Positions 34,004 through 45,705 of a DNA stretch of 64,000 nucleotides are shown piece after piece. The stretch comes from Lepidodermella squamata (Eukaryota > Gastrotricha), in assembly GCA_047495785.1 (NCBI GenBank), contig JBLDXI010000007.1:4526001-4590000 (forward strand). The letters are read 5' to 3'. The translations under genes were made by a program, and so were the position numbers. Position 1 is the stretch's first letter; each line of letters starts with the position of its first letter. The notes beneath the pieces were generated by a model. It was not told the origin of the DNA, searched no databases, and saw nothing but the letters and a program-made list of their open reading frames with translations.

Positions 34004-36214
34004 CTAAATAAGAAGTATGATGACTGCAATTGTAGTGAAGGTCTGCAAAATTATTTTTCCCTCAGATTTTTGCTGTTCGGGCTGCTGCATCTGCATCTGA
34101 GGATTCTGAGGAAGTGGTATCGACTGATTTCGAACGGGCGGAGGCTGTCGATTTTCATTCGTTGGCTGCTGCACATTGACTGATTGATTGACTGGTGGTT
34201 GATTGCGAATGACTGGCAAGTTTCGACACAGGCCGTATCGAGTTATGTCACCTTCGTCAGTCGGGCAGGCGAAACATACCTGGCCATTCGGGCACACAGC
34301 CGAGTCAGTTGACCCATCTAGGTCAATCGCAGATAAATCATAAGATCGCAGATAAGGAGAACAGCAAACAACTCACATTTCACGGGATCCATAGAGCATT
34401 TCGTGCTGTTCTGCTGGCCGGTGATGTTGGTCACACAGGTGATGATAAATCCTACCGTTCCGGGCCTAGACAGGTCTAAATACGAAAAGGTGACCCGTTT
34501 CGATAATGCCTCGTTACAAGCGCAAGTTCTATTCAAGCAAGTACCAAGCTGGTAGCTGAAGCCTTTGTAACCGCCCTCAGAAACCAAACAGTCCGAATTT
34601 CGCAGGCATGGATCGCCGAACAAACGGTATCGGCAGTAGCCCGTTGCCAGGTCGTAAATTTGGTTCACATTAGAGCAGCGACATATTTGTGATCTGAAGA
34701 GCTCGTCATCTCGATCGCAGACCATTGTGCCTGAACATTGGCTCGTTGAATTGCATTGTTCGTTCATTTTCAAACCAATTTTCGGCCTGCATTGATTGTT
34801 GACAAGCTGGAAGCCGGTCTTGCACGCGACTTTGAACGTTTCGTTGCATTCTGAATTTTCAGGGTCGAAAACGATCTCAAAAGACCGGTTGCAAGGCTGG
34901 TTGATACTAATTCTCCTGATTTGAGTGCAGTTGTTAGGACTCCCAACCGGCCCATCGAATCCATTCGTGTAGCCCTGTCTGCAAACGCAGACTCCGGAAT
35001 TGCAAGCTGGGGTGATGAAATTTGTGATGAAGCATTGCTCGTTGGGCCCAGTACAGTCGGCATCCTTGGTACAGGTTTTGCCGACTGTTGGCCTGATTAC
35101 GACGACAGGTTTGGGCGGCTTTTGCACGTACAACTGGTAGCATTTGTCTTCATTCGCCTTTGGACAGCGGACGCAGGCGTGATCGCTTGCACAGCTTACA
35201 TTGGACGAAATGGAACAGGGTGCGCCGGCTTTGCCAAGCTGAGGCTTGTCAACTCGGAGGCAGTAATGAACCGTGACCAAGTCGTACATCAGAATATCTT
35301 AAAAGAAATCAGGAAATTAATAGCGTCCTTGTAGAAAAAACGATGATTCAGATTTGGCGATGGGACGATTAGGGGCGATTGAACTAGAAATATTAACAGC
35401 TTGATTACCAAGTTTTTCGGAACTTTGGATAAATTATAGACTCAAGATTGTCTTTACGTTTTTCAAAATTTCAAATCCAAACATAATCCAAACGATGATC
35501 TGAATTTGATGAAAGCTTTTTCCTGGTATACTTCAACTTCAATCTATTTTTACCTGAGATATAAGTGGCACGAGTAATATTTGTACCATTTCCGCATCCG
35601 CACCTGCCATTGACACAGTCCAGCTCGGATCGCGATCTCGAATTCGTCCATTTGCAGTCAGAATCGGCCGAGCAATTATCGCCCGGCTCTTTGCCGACGC
35701 AAAACCCAGTATCGCGGTACTTTTCATTGCGCTCACAGGCGCACTGTTTGTTTTTACAATCCATGTAGCCAGCACAGTCGAGCGGGGTGGTACAGGGCCC
35801 GCCCTCGTTCGATAGCGTAACACTGGCTGTGCATTTGCCATCTATAGGCTGGAATCCATCGAGACACGCGATGACGTTATCGCGGCAGGATGCTCGATCT
35901 GGGGGCCAGTAGTTTTCCAACGATGGATCGCAGCGATCGCCGAGGTTCAAGTTGATCCTTTGTTTTCTCTCAACGCATTTCGCCTGACTTTGGTCAAAGT
36001 CGAATGACGCAGAGCAGGCACAGACCCCCGACCACCCAGGACATGGTGTTTCAAGGGTTTGCAGCTGCAGACAGGTCAAATTAGCGCCCTGGCAGTCTGA
36101 ATCTTTGAGGCAAGCTTCGCGATACGAAGCAGCGAAGACCGACAGGGGCACGAAGATCAGGATTAAAATGGAGTGCAGATATAGTGCCATTGAAAACGTA
36201 ATGATTGATGCCAT
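34004..36214 (-). CDS. large Cys-rich surface protein, tandem paralogue
   Basis: Exons 36214-35554, 35297-34377 and 34317-34004 join to 631 residues. The layout mirrors the gene at 31.5-33.6 kb: signal peptide (ILILIFVPLSVFAA), a first half with CLKDSDCQGANLTC, CAGYMDCKNKQCAC and CSADSDCK, and a second half with CTKDADCTGPNEQC, CSGTMVCDRDDEL and CLRNSDCL, then CPNGQVCFACPTDEGD. Before the C-terminus there is a Pro/Gln/Asn-rich low-complexity stretch (about 55 residues) absent from its neighbour, followed by a hydrophobic tail (TFTTIAVIILLI) that fits GPI anchoring. The genes are same-strand tandem duplicates with diverged sequence. No catalytic motif is seen; an extracellular binding or structural role is a guess. 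Confidence 0.85.
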
Positions 36215-36914
36215 GTCTTGGATGTGAATGCCACGACACAGCTATGGTGACACTGAATGGACGATGCATGTTTTCTTTCAATCGGTGAAATTGGTTTTTT
36301 CACGCATTGTAAGACTCTGCAATAAGCGGTGTAATGCACATGATTCTTGGAGAGGGGAAAAACAGGCAATGAAACGCTGAAATTGCAGCACAATTTCGGG
36401 ATAAGCCGTCAAACTTCAGATTACGCCGAAATAGTATAAATCAATTATTGAAAAAACTTCTTGTTGTGAATTTCTTGTTGTAAAAATCAGTCAAGGTTTC
36501 ATGTTGATTCCACAGTCCCCTACTAAACTAGCAAGGGTGAAATCACATCCCATCACCATCACAGCCGAGGAGGACGTTTCATTTAGGTCATTAGTTGATT
36601 CAAAGTAAGACAATAAAAACTTAAGATGACAGTCAACGAGTATACAACCAAGAGAGGACAGTCTTAGAGTAGGAACTGGTCAAATTTTGAATACCACTAC
36701 GACACGGCGCCGGGGGACTTATGCTTGCGAGACTCGTAAGTAATTACCTGAGTTTCCTGTGTTGTCATACGCGCGAGAAGCTGCTAAGCCGTCTTGTTTA
36801 CTGCTCAACAAAACATACCCCATCTCAACTCGTCATTAAGAGACTCCGCATGTGTTTATGTCGATGAGCTCAGGTTATTGGCTTAAACAACACAACCTCA
36901 GGAGCTCTCGAAAA
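36215..36914. other. intergenic, divergent upstream region
   Basis: About 700 bases between divergently transcribed genes, so it should hold both promoters. No clear TATA element, repeat or RNA gene was recognised. Confidence 0.4.
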
Positions 36915-39900
36915 ATGATGAACGATGCGATTTTAGTGCTCGGAATACTCGCTAACTACGCCCTCGGCTGCTCGCCATCAAATCAACCCGGAAGAGTAAA
37001 TTCAATTAATGGGTTAAACAGCCATAAATATTTTAATACATACCGCACTTAGGCTGAAGTCAAGACATCCACCACTGTTTACGTGCAATGCCGCGAGAAA
37101 ATCACCGGAGCAGTGCGATGTGTTCTCACGTCGAACAGCTCAAGCGCTTGCTCAGCTACGGACGGATTTCAGGTAATATCAACATGATTTCCTCTATTGA
37201 CTTAATTATTGTTTGATCGTTTACCGGCTTAAGCTTGTCGGGACACAAACTTACGCGACGCAGCGAGAATGCTTCCTGACCCTGCCTGACGATCCAGTCA
37301 GCTTCCCGCCAAGGGTAAGACAATAAGGGAATCTCAGAGGAAACAAGGTTCTCTCAGCTACAACTTTCGTGGCGCGGAAAAATTCGATAGAATCAACAAA
37401 CAAAAATAAAAGAATTTTGTTGCTTGAATGGCTGGCGAACGATAAGAGTTATGCGTTATCTGTTAAGATACATGAGTCTAGCTCAGTTTGTTTTGACATG
37501 TTCTCTAGTGTGATCCCGAGTGCTTAAATGGCGGCACTTGCGTGAAAGGGGTTTGCGTCTGCAATACCAACTACATTGGCACAGATTGCGGGACAGGTAT
37601 ACACTCTTCAGCATAAAAGCTGTTTTCTGCTTCTGACATTTTATCTCTCAGTTAAGTGCAAGAATTTATGCTTGAATGGAGCGACTTGTTCTGCAACCGA
37701 CATTTGCACATGCCCTTCGACGTACTCGGGGCCGACCTGCGCATTTCGTAAGCTTACACGGCGAAACACGAAATTATGCAAATGTTTAGCAATTAGCTGT
37801 ATGTGCGGCTGGCTGCGTCAACGGAGTATGCATTGCGCCGAACAATTGCACCTGCGCGGCCGGATGGTCTGGCGCTGACTGCTCAAAAGGTAGGTCGAGA
37901 CATAATTCACCGTTCAACTGGCCCAACCACAGTCACTTGCAACATCGAACTGAATCTACCCGTAAGATGTTCGGGTTTGCAATGCGAGACATTAAGAGAA
38001 AAAATCTTCCGCAACTAGCAACATGAAACTCGTCACTAATGTGTGAATTATTTCTTCTCCAAGCTCTGTGCCCGGGAGGATGTGAGAATGGAGCCTGCAA
38101 TAAGCCTGGCGCGTGCACTTGCAAAGCCGGCTGGAAGGGAGAGGATTGTGCAACATGTGAGTTGAGAACAAGTTCAGAAAGCGAATTAAATTTCTCTGCT
38201 CATCATGCTTTTAAGCCCAATGTGCCGCGGCTCCGTGTCTGAACGGCGGCACGTGTACTGGCGCAGCAACTTGTGCGTGTGTTTCCGGCTGGAAAGGGCC
38301 CACATGCAATCTCTGTAAGTCTTTAAGCATGGAAAGCTGCGTATTTATACGATGACTCTTCGCAGTGGACTGCGTGGCACCCGCTTGCAAGAATGGTGGA
38401 ACCTGCATTGGGCCAAATACGTGCTCCTGCAAGCCAGGATGGACTGACGCTGACTGCGGAACAAGTTTATCGTTTGCCTTCGAATTATTGCATTAAACTT
38501 GTTCTCACCTTGAATAGCTCTATGCACAAATATGTGCGCAAATGGAGGCACTTGTATCGGCGTTAACACATGCGCATGCGCATCCGGGTGGAAAGGAGCC
38601 ACTTGCAACGAATGTTCGTGCAACTTATCCATTGACTTTTCATCTTTTAAACTTATCCTCCCACATTTAAGTTGAATGCGCAGCTCTCGCGTGCCAGAAC
38701 GGCGCCACGTGCAAAGGCGCGAACACTTGCGAGTGCAAATCCGGCTTTTCCGGCCCTGATTGCGCGACATGTTTGACAAAATCCTTCACTATTGCAAGAC
38801 TTCATAAGAGCTCCTTTAAATTGCAGACGAATGCGCGACTGCGCCATGCCTCAACGGGGGCACCTGCATTACTGCAACCAAGAAATGCACGTGTCCATCT
38901 GGATGGAAAGGCGATACTTGCAATCTCAGTAAGAACTAATTCCGCATTAAAATATATTCAAGAACATTTTCCCTCGTAAGTCGACTGCGTTAAGCCTTGC
39001 CAAAATGACGGCACTTGCATCGGCCCGAATACGTGTTCCTGCAAGCCAGGATGGGCAGGCATCGACTGCACCGATTGTAAATATTGTTATATCTAGAAGT
39101 TGCAGCGCTCTAGTCCTACTCTGAATGTCACAGCTCAATGCACAACGGTTGTTTGCAAAAACTCAGGAACATGCAATGGACCGAACAAGTGCTCGTGTAA
39201 AGCGGGTTGGACTGGGGATGACTGTGCAACTTGTTAGTCCCACATATTTTACTCGTAATCTAAACTTATGAAACGATGTAATAGCTCAATGCAGCAACTC
39301 GTGCCAAAATGACGGCGAGTGCACAGGTGTGAACACGTGTTCGTGCAAATCAGGCTGGAAAGGACAAGTCTGCAGTAACTGTTCGTCTCCGTTTTTTATT
39401 CAATTTCAAAATCTCAAGTTTCTTTTCTACTCAAGTTGAGTGTGTAGCTCCGTGCAAGAATGATGGCGTGTGCACAGGCCCCAACACTTGCGACTGCACG
39501 TTGGGTTGGGCAGGTCCGGATTGCTCCACCTGTATGTTTCACCAGTTCTTGCCTGTCATGAAGCGTGAGAGGTGTTTTCAACTAATTGAATAGCTCAATG
39601 TGCGACGCCTTGTCCAAAGAACGGACTCTGCACTGGCTTTAACGCTTGTAGTTGCAAAACTGGGTGGATCGGAGCAACTTGCGAAACAGGTAATCTTTGT
39701 TCTATCATTGCAACTCTCATCGATAGTGCATGTAAATCAACAGTAAAGTACTACCTACAAGGTTCGGCTTATAAGTACACCCCTGCCGTAACTGCGTGCA
39801 AAACTGATTCTTCAAGACTAGCCGTTCTGAAGACAGCCGAGGAAGTCGCCTTTGCTAAGGCATTCGCTTTCCAACAGCTGTACATCGGAGCCACGGCGAA

Positions 39901-40667
39901 ATTCGTGTGGTCTGACAACACTGTGATCGATCTCGGTCTGCCTATTTTCATCCCTGATTTCGATGCTGTTGCTGATGTCGGAAAGAATCTTGGCTGTGAG
40001 TTGTTTCTGCTTGGCAAGAGCTTTGCGACAGTGTTCTTTTTCAGGCCTGGCCTTTGTATACGATGCAACTGTTGATGCTGAAAAGTACGGTCTCAATCCC
40101 GTATACTGTTCGGACACATACGACTACGGGTTGTGCGTTGATGTTGATAGTGGCGCAGTAAGTTGCGGTTTCTCGAGTGTGTCACGGGGCATAACCTATA
40201 TGTCATGAAGGTAAAAGTAACTCAGCCTAGGACAGCTTTTACTGCAGATGAACTCGTGACGAGGTGTAGCACTGATTACCCAGGGTCGAAGCCCCTTGAT
40301 GTCAAAGAGCAGGCTGATGTTGTCAAAGTGAAAGATGCACTGCAGCCAATCAATAACGGGGTTAGATTTCAATTATTATTTTCATAACAGTTATGACGAT
40401 GATATAGGATCCAAAGCGCGCTTGGGTAGCTGGCCACCGTGTTGCGAAAACTTTCACCTACATCACTGGTCAAGATTTGGGCGCAAACAGTCCGCTATGG
40501 GGTGCAACACCGGATGACGCGAAACTGTGTAAGCTATGAAATTATGATAATCTGCAAAAAATACTTATGGATTTTTAATTTATGAAGGCGTTTCCATGAC
40601 AACGAACGGCCTTGTGACTGTCGATTGCAAGGCGTCATTGATACCGCTTTGTGAACAGACTCCATAG
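36915..40667 (+). CDS. secreted protein with 14 EGF-like repeats and two C-type-lectin-like domains
   Basis: The signal-peptide exon ([19 protein letters not shown]) is followed by two exons for the family's N-terminal module ([30 protein letters not shown]), then 14 exons each encoding one EGF-like unit flanked by phase-1 introns (after the first), from PECLNGGTC at 37.5 kb to TPCPKNGLC at 39.6 kb. The lectin-like part starts at 39743 ([25 protein letters not shown]) and ends with IPLCEQTP. The two lectin-like units lie at about 39743-40157 and 40210-40667. It is the longest family member; the extra EGF units use the words [11 protein letters not shown] and CKNGGTC repeatedly, pointing to exon duplication. 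No membrane segment is seen, so it is probably secreted. An adhesive or immune recognition role is inferred from domains only. Confidence 0.88.
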
Positions 40668-41482
40668 GTTCAGATAAAATCAACGAGAGATTGACACAAA
40701 CATGAATTTCAATGACTGTTGGAAATGGTAAAGTCCACCACGGTCTGTACGCCGTTAACCTTGCGGGTTTAGGAGACTATGTAAAGGTGATTAGAGATCA
40801 ACTTCAGTGCCAGACAGGATATCGTTAACGTCGTTGAATAACTCGGATTTAGGCTTGTTTACATTCATTTCAAGGTGATGGGTGACAGCTAAAAATGCCC
40901 CTGCTTTTGTTCTTCATTCACACGTTTAAAAAGCCGCTTTTCACTTGTCACCCGCGACTTTGAAATGGATGTAAACAAGCCAAAAACAAGCCAAATTCAA
41001 TGAAGCTAACGATATGTAGTGGAAATCCCCGAATTCATGTAATTCATTCATTTTATAGGTTGCGGCTACAATGGGGCATTTGCCCCGTTTTTAACCCTTT
41101 TTATCCATTGCTGTTAGCAGCAATATTTCTGCCGCAGAATCAAGCCCGATAGAACTAACCGATTTCTTTAGATTGGTATGCGAAGTAATAAAATGTCAAA
41201 AAATGATGTCAGGTAGCAAGCGAATGCTTGAGAAATAAGAGCTCGAGGTCATAAAGTAAAACCGGAAGCTGCATTATTTTCCTGTTTTAACCCTACTAAT
41301 TAACACCGAGCTGTTGATATTTACGTGCGTTATCGGTCTCTTTGCTTGACACAACAGCCTGTGACTGACGTGTTTATCACCAAGCAGGAAAACGATCTCA
41401 TCAGTACACGTTGAGAGAAAGCGCGTTTGTTTAGGCCTATGAGCTCAAGCTATATTGTTGACAGCAGCAAAGCATCCTAGAA
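40668..41482. other. intergenic between tandem EGF/lectin genes, contains an inverted-repeat element
   Basis: No gene is supported. The inverted-repeat element at 40818-41016 is described separately; the 40770-40815 stretch shares a few words with the RTE-like 3' UTR. Confidence 0.5.
40818..41016. repeat. short inverted-repeat (MITE-like) element
   Basis: The left end (atatcgttaacg...ggcttgtttacattcatttc) and the right end are imperfect inverted repeats of about 75 bases around a short centre. One end recurs in inverse orientation at 45562-45600, showing a dispersed family. Confidence 0.6.
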
Positions 41483-44400
41483 ATGGCAACACGTTTTCTG
41501 ATTCTGATCCTTGGGATCCTTTTTAAGTGCACCCTATGCTGCTCGCCATTGAGTCAATCCGGCACGGTAAAAACTGGAATTGCTAACTAGGTAATTATTC
41601 GGTGCTTGGCTGTCTATTGCTTAGAATGAAGCGAAGACACCTGCTTCCACTTATTACGTAAAATGCAATGAAACTATCACCGGGGCAGTGCGGTGTGTTC
41701 TCACTTCGAACAGCTCAAGCGCTTGTTCAGCAATAAACGGATTCAAGGTATCAAAAACGCATTCACTTTCACAATATGAATTGTTTGTCGATTCAAGCTC
41801 GTCGGAAATCAAACCTACACAACGATGCGAGAGTGTTTCCTGACACTTCCCAACGATCCAATCAGCGTTCCGTCAAGGGTGAGCAATTAAAGCCATCAGG
41901 TGAAATCGGCAATCGACTCCTGATCGACTGCCGCCTGTTTTGGCTGGCAGCGAAATACCGGTCATCCGAATTGTGCGCGAACGAATGAACCGCAGATATG
42001 TGTGATCAGTTATTTCGATATTTCGCTGCCAGGCAAACCAGGCTGGAATCGCTGTTTCTGCGAGATTTCAGTCCTTGAACGTACCGTACCTATGCCTATG
42101 CGGAATCGGGCTGAACCAGGGCGAATCGTGCATATTCGCGCTTCATTCGTTATAAAGACACGGCTCAAAGCACTTTTCATGTCTCAAAAATAAAATCATT
42201 GTTGAATGATTTCTAGTGCGATCCCGAGTGCTCAAACGACGGCATATGCGTGAAAGGAGTTTGCGCCTGCAACCCTTCATGTTTGAATGGTGGAACCTGT
42301 TCAGCCAACAACAAGTGCATATGCCCTTCGACGTCCACAGGCACAGCTTGTAAAACTCGTAAGCTGTTGCTTTCAGTAAATTCATTCAGCATCGTGAAAA
42401 ATTGCATCAGCTGTATGTCCTGCTGGCTGCGTCAATGGAGCATGCGATTCGCCCAATATGTGCACGTGCAAGTCAGGATGGTCTGGCACTGACTGCTCAA
42501 AAGGCAAGTCGTCGTGTAAAGATGTTTCCGCTAGCCATTTTCTCTGCGAGCAAAACAGTTACAAGTTTTCGGGTCGATCCTAGAGACCGACATTTGACAG
42601 TTTTCTAAATTCATTGACAGTTTCTCTGAATCCCATTTCAAATGCAAACATTGAAAGGTGTTATTGTGCTTGCATCGCATTTTATTTGCCGCCATCGTGT
42701 CCAAAGGCGAAAAAAGAATAATTCAGAGCATAAGAAACTTTAAATTACCGTAGTTACCGAAATACTAACCTGGGCTTATACAAAAATGATACATCGAAAA
42801 ATACTTGGGAAAAGTAGGCTACTATTCAAGTTCAAGACTAGGCTTCTATTTGAGATAGGCTTCTGCAACGAAGACCCGACTTAATTTTGCGTGTTTCAGT
42901 CTCAAAAGTCATAAAATGTACATCATCAGCTATTAGCTAGGTTGCCTAGTAGCTGAAAATAAGGAGGAATAATAAGGAGCGCCAGAATAGAAATCATCGT
43001 GAATCGCAGATTATTAAACATCTTTTGGCATTTTTCGGTTTTATAACCGTTAAGCTTCAGAGAACACACTTGCCGTAATGGCCTATAGGCTACTATTTGA
43101 GATGGGACTATGCATCGACGAATTCAAAGTTACCTAGGATTCTAAACAAGGCATGCAGATTCGCAATCATGGAATTGGTTTTAAAAGCGCACATCGCGCC
43201 TTCCGCGCCAGAACAGTGTGCCGGAAATAGAAACAAATGGCGTAATGCATTTGATGCGCAGAAAAAACTGGCGTTCAACTTTTTCCGGCGATCAGGCACG
43301 CGACTGACTGGGCGAAGATGCAAAAAGTTTAAGCCATTTGTTTCTATTTCCGGCACACTGTTCTGGCGCGGAAGGCGCGACATAATGCACAAAACTCAAT
43401 ATTTCAATACTGGCAATTTTCGGGATATTGGAATGCGGCGAATCGCCGAATAATTTTTTCAATCTGAAAAGGCGGAGAAAATTGCTGGCTTCTCAACTTC
43501 CGAATTACATATTAGTTGAAATCTTAGTTGTCAGCAACCCAGTTAAAATTGCTGTTTCAAGTTGTTGTTTTCGATTCTAGCACTATGCCCGGGCGGCTGC
43601 GTTAATGGAGCTTGCAACACGCCGAACACATGCACCTGCAAAGCCGATTACTTTGGGACTGACTGCTCAAAATGTTCGTGTTCATTTCTTGGTGTCCATG
43701 GCGTTTCATATTGCAAACCCTGTTAATTGCTGTCACCAGTTAGGTACTACCTGCAAGGCCCGGTTGTTAAATACACCGCTGCAGTGATAGCGTGCAAAAG
43801 TGCTTCGACAAGGCTAGCCACGTTGAAAACATCGGATGAGGTTGCTCTTGCGAAAACACTAGTAACCACGCAACAGCTGTACATTGGTGCAACGGCGAAA
43901 TTCGTCTGGTCTGACAACACTGCTGTGGTCGATTCGTCGTTTTTTACCGCCGATTTAGAAGGGGCTGGCGATCTTGGCTGTGAGTTGCCATTCATTTTGA
44001 AGACATTGCTTACATGTTGCTCAACAGGCCTGGCCTTCGACTACGATGGAACAGTTGGTGCTGAAAAGTACGGCCTCAATTTCGTACCCTGCACTGCCGA
44101 TTTCGATTACGGGCTGTGCGTTGACGCAGGCACTGTGAGTCGACGGCCTTTTGTTCTATAATGATTGTTGCATTGCCTTCTTGCTTCAGGTGAAGACAAC
44201 GAAGGCTGGAACCCCGGTTACTGCGAATGATTTAGCAACCAGGTGTACGTCTGACTACGCAGGATCAACGCCGCTCAATGTCAAGCTGCAGGCTGATTTT
44301 GACGCGGCAAAGGCGGCTCTGAAGCCTATATTTGACGCGGTAAGTCTATTCAAATCTAGGTCTTATTGCTTAAAACGGCTGCTCAATAGGACCCGACATC

Positions 44401-44995
44401 AAAAAAGTCTGGCGTGGTTGCTGGCAGTCGTGTTGCCGACACATTCACCTACATCACGGGTGGAGATCTGCTCGCCACCGGTCCGCTGTGGGATGTAACG
44501 CCGGGAACAAAATTATGTAAGTAACGAATAATCATACATTGTGTGACCACTTAAAAGTCCAATCCAATGCGCACGTTGATTGGTCAATCGATCGTTGCTA
44601 TGACTCCCGGATGAAACGTTCTGTCGTGCGATCCATAAGATTTTTTGCAACAAGTGTTTTTTGCCGCAGCAATTTACCACAATTAATATGGAGTTTACGC
44701 TCGTGGTCAATGGAAACCGGGCAGAGGGCGTGGCAAGGTCATTTTTTTCATAAATATAAAATAATTTATTAGTGGATCGCACGACGGAAATGTTTCATTC
44801 CGGAGTCATTAGCAACGATAAATTGACCAATCAGCGTGCGCGCCAAGGTTCAACTTACCAGTGGTTCCACAATGTACTACTAAACTGAAGTTTTCATTTC
44901 ATTTTCAAGGCGTTTCTATGAAATCGGATGGCAAATTACTGACGGCAGATTGTAAGACGGAGTTGCTGGTCCCGCTATGCGAGCGAACTGCTTGA
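41483..44995 (+). CDS. secreted EGF / C-type-lectin-like protein with a fused first EGF pair
   Basis: Signal exon MATRFLILILGILFKCTLC; two N-terminal module exons ([30 protein letters not shown]) nearly identical to the upstream paralogue. The next exon joins the first half of EGF-1 (PECSNDGICVKGVCAC) directly to EGF-2 (PSCLNGGTCSANNKC), so half an EGF module and an intron have been deleted in frame. EGF-3 ends at an unusual GC donor (42504), followed by an intron of about 1.1 kb that holds a fold-back repeat; EGF-4 is at about 43581. The lectin-like exons from 43741 to 44995 are nearly identical, introns included, to the gene at 14-14.9 kb. The last intron carries a TA-flanked transposon (44537-44874). 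No reading-frame lesion is seen. Confidence 0.82.
43194..43380. repeat. fold-back repeat in an intron, 48-base arms
   Basis: The arms 43194-43241 and 43333-43380 are perfect reverse complements beginning TCGCGCCTTCCGCGCC. The 91-base centre is unrelated. No reading frame of its own; a non-autonomous DNA element is likely. Confidence 0.8.
44537..44874. mobile_element. MITE with long inverted repeats, TA target duplication, in intron
   Basis: The element begins CATTGTG and ends CACAATG, with about 100 bases of imperfect terminal inverted repeat, and is flanked by TA at 44535-44536 and 44875-44876. The paralogous intron at 14.1 kb has the same flanks joined with one TA and no insert, which defines the ends exactly. 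TA duplication points to the Tc1/mariner group. It has no transposase. Confidence 0.88.
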
Positions 44996-45705
44996 TTTCG
45001 GTCGAGTTCTTAGGGATAACGAGAGTTTAATTAAAAGGATCTGATCCTAAGTTTGTAAACAAACCAACACATCTTCAGCTCCATAAGCTGCAATTAACGC
45101 CTGATTATTCATAAATGAATTTTAGAATTTTTTTGTGAATTAGTGCACTCATTTTGACGAATTTTTCTACGAATCATTTGTCATTCGATGGGGAAACTTG
45201 GGTAGTTTTCTTGAGATATGCTTTGCTTTAAAACGAAGTAAAAAACATTCACCGTAAAATAGCGCAATAAATAATTCAAAGCGCAGCAGATAAAAAATGG
45301 GCATTTTTGCAACATGCTTTTTCAAATATTGCTCGCCATGAATTGATCACCCTCTTCGCCACGAGCGAAAACTATACGAATGAAGATCTATGATGAACAA
45401 ACGTGAAATTACCGACTCCTCGATCGTGAGGCTTTAGGGACGGCAATTCCTGCAAAATTGCCGATTCGAGCCTAGAAACACAGGAGCAGCGTATCCTCGT
45501 CTCGTTAGAACCTGGGCTCCACCCCTTGAATACCGATTTAGCGAGTGAATAATTTCTGGTTTAACAAGCCTGAATCCGAGTTATTGAACGACGATAACAA
45601 CATGGCTCGTTAGTAGTTCGTCAAACTAAGTTTACCATCTCAAAATAAAATTGAGAACAAGTTCTGAGACATACTTTACATAAAATGAGTAATAAAACAC
45701 TGAAA
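44996..45705. other. intergenic between convergent genes, with repeat remnants
   Basis: No gene is supported. Positions 45562-45600 repeat (inverted) one end of the element at 40.8 kb, and about 45420-45445 vaguely resembles the RTE-like 3' UTR. Confidence 0.4.

Noticed and set aside
43097-43453. ORF within the long EGF/lectin intron
   Set aside because: It runs through a perfect inverted repeat, is not spliced to neighbours and shows no domain.
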